This document shows positions 61,952 through 64,000 of a stretch of DNA of 64,000 nucleotides, one piece after another. The stretch lies in NCBI GenBank assembly GCA_007844125.1, contig CM017567.1:46159778-46223777 (forward strand), given 5' to 3'. The notes below the pieces were generated by a model. It saw only the letters and a program-made list of their open reading frames with translations, was not told where the DNA came from and ran no database searches. The position numbers and the translations under genes were made by a program. Position 1 is the first letter of the stretch. Every line of letters begins with the position of its first letter. The DNA is from Sinonovacula constricta. Taxonomy: Eukaryota > Mollusca > Bivalvia > Cardiida > Solecurtidae.

Positions 61952-62010
61952 ATGTCTGCAGCGGAATGTCTTTGGGAAGATCGAGATGTTCGGTTCGACG
62001 TCAGCCTTAA
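61952..62010 (+). CDS. BBS5: BBS5 first coding exon (partial gene, continues right)
   Basis: The exon encodes MSAAECLWEDRDVRFDVSL and ends in phase 2 before gtatgt. Animal BBS5 proteins begin with M-x5-LWEDRDVRFDLS, and this run is highly specific to them. BBS5 is a BBSome subunit with two PH-like domains that works in trafficking at the base of the cilium. No second exon is recognised before the window ends, so the rest should lie to the right. Two defective copies at 12683-12741 and 28606-28665 show the duplicated unit once ended inside this gene. This copy keeps the family residues best and is probably the real one. Confidence 0.75.
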
Positions 62011-64000
62011 GTATGTACTAAAATTCACAGTATTTCAATATATGTGTTGCTTTGTTTGGTATTTACAACCTTAATTTCCCTTAAATTTTGACATCAAATG
62101 TGTCATTCTGCCAATTTCTAGGAATGCAGCATAGCTAATAAATGTTAATGCATGGTTGCAACATTTCTTTGAAGATTTATGTTATTTTTTGTTTTTGTTT
62201 CTTTTCTTCTTATGACACAGCAATTCAGACTGGCATAATACCCATATTTACTGCTAAAAAATGTGGCTCAGAAAAATGGTTAAGGGCAAATTGGTCATTG
62301 AAATTTCAAGTTATTTACTCGCCATCACAATTTTCACAGCATCACTAATCTTTGGTATAAACAAAAACGTTTTTTGAGTCATCTACTGCTCAAATACAGT
62401 AAACGCTGTTGACCTATTTTACTTTACCTCTTTCAAGACTGTTTTTCCTGTGATGTCAACTTGATCTGCATCTGCAATATTGCACTGAAATCAGAGTCCT
62501 AAGGAGATGCAGCACGTTTCATTGTGTATACTGTCCTGAAAAGTAGGAATTTTCCACTGAAGTGCTTCTCATGTTATGTTTTTGTTCTTAATAACAAACT
62601 GTTGGCAATTTAATGACATTTCCAACTTGTTGACTTTTTATAGAAGAACTGTTCCTTGTTAACTGCTGTGTAATTCTCATTATAATTCAGAAGGGTAGTG
62701 TCCCTTGCTTACCATGTACATTGTTTTATCAAATAAGACAACAGTCAGCAACATCACACCTGATTGCATGATAAGTGACAGACATTTTTGAACTGATACT
62801 GTGTTTATTATAAATATGGGATGATACAGTTAGGGAATACACATTACACTCCCAGATAAGTCTTTAACTTATATCCCATTTCTGATTCAACATTTAAGTA
62901 CCACCAGAATAGGGATGGCCCAGCTAAACCAAAATTTGCTTTTAGATGGTCATACTTTCAATTTTGATATACTTGATGCTTTACTTTTTCTTGTTGTTAG
63001 TTTCTGTAAAAGTGGCAAAAGTCACCATTTTATATGCAGATAAAGCCTGACATTTATCTTTTACTTTTTCATTATGTGATTTAAAGCCCTTTAGGCAATA
63101 ATAATATGGGCATTGAAATTTGCAGATGTAGGATAAAGTAGAATATTCAAAGTGAAAAATTAAAAGTGAAAAGGAGTCATTTGATTATAATTTATAAAAC
63201 GGAATGTAAGAAATACTCTTTTATTTGACATTTACTGACTTAACAGTCTATACACCATCTGTGGTATCTGGAAATTTTAATAACAGCTTGTAGATATTAG
63301 AAATTTACTTTTTCTTGTTTTACGTTAATTGCCATTATATAAACTGTCTATAAGAGTAAACATTGATTTGTCAGTTAATGAACATGGATAAGCGATAAAG
63401 AAAACAGTTTAGAAGTTTGTGCCCATGTAACCTCATGAGTATTATCATTGATTTAAATAAATTTTTAACAAAATAGCCAATCTATTGTTAGGGGAACAGC
63501 ACCAACTAGGAACCCCATATAAAATTAAAATCCTACAATGCTTTATAACATGTTTATTAAATCATTTTTTCCATCAAAAAATTAATTAGGAAAATGTTTT
63601 CAGTTTCATTTTCGCTTAAACCTTCAATGAAAGATGCCTTATAGGCATGTTTCATATTAACTTTGACATTTTTACATTTAACATTTCTTGAATATTTAAC
63701 ATTCTTTGTGAATTGCAACCTTAATTTAGGTCAGGATTTAGTAATTTGTTTCACATGTACAAACAGTTAAGTAAATTAATACAAATGTATGAACAGCAAA
63801 GTAAATTACTGTAATAAATAAACAACAGAAGGACCAAACCACCACAAAATTGGCACTCTACCAACTTAAAGAGACTGTGATCTACTGTATTTTCTCATTG
63901 ATAAGACTGGGATTTTTCCTTAAAATTTCATGTTCAAAGTGTGAGGCTCGTCTTATAGGTGGGGTCTAGTGACCTGGAAAAAAGTTTTCACATTGTTTTA
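62011..64000. other. Right edge: presumed BBS5 intron 1
   Basis: Similarity to the other units fades at about 62260, which marks the right end of the array. Beyond it no exon is recognised. The last 130 bases (ttctcattgataagactggg ... ggctcgtcttataggtgggg) resemble the start of an interspersed repeat, cut by the window edge. Confidence 0.45.

Overview
The window looks like nuclear DNA of a bivalve mollusc. It is AT-rich, has split genes with GT/AG introns, and is full of tRNA-derived SINEs, microsatellites and a repeat type I know from bivalve genomes (blocks of 'ggtcactaggtcaaat' after a 'gtccgtcgtc' run). The species cannot be fixed from sequence alone. Exon calls come from comparing the copies with each other, not from transcripts.

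The main content is a head-to-tail array of four paralogous genes on the + strand, called A, B, C and D here, one every 16-17.5 kb. Each encodes a Draper/CED-1/MEGF10-like type I membrane protein: a signal peptide split over two small exons, one very large exon with all the cysteine-rich furin-like and EGF-like modules plus the transmembrane helix, a 20-bp exon, an exon of perfect leucine heptads (predicted cytoplasmic coiled coil), and an 83-bp last exon ending in YEML-x8-YSTL, which fits the ITAM consensus. Gene A lacks exons 1-2 in the window. Gene B is a pseudogene. Genes C and D look intact.

Layout: 1-870, insertion-rich sequence with a fold-back element; 870-6486, gene A; 6487-14640, spacer with a Ngaro-like retroelement remnant and a stray BBS5 first exon; 15058-22591, pseudogene B; 22592-32900, spacer with SINEs, a second broken BBS5 exon and about 2.4 kb of simple repeats and minisatellite; 32917-39706, gene C; 39707-48900, spacer with a better preserved Ngaro-like element; 48905-56668, gene D; 56669-61890, spacer; 61952-62010, the probable true first exon of BBS5 (a BBSome subunit), whose body would lie beyond the right edge.

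Shared insertions pair A with C and B with D about 33-34 kb apart, so the present array probably arose by duplication of a two-gene block. The gene bodies of C and D resemble each other more than that history predicts, which suggests gene conversion. The paralogues differ in exactly the parts that would change binding or signalling: furin-like module number, EGF module number, and heptad number (2, 4 or 8). The four receptors plausibly form a rapidly evolving phagocytic or immune receptor cluster next to a ciliary gene. That role is inference.
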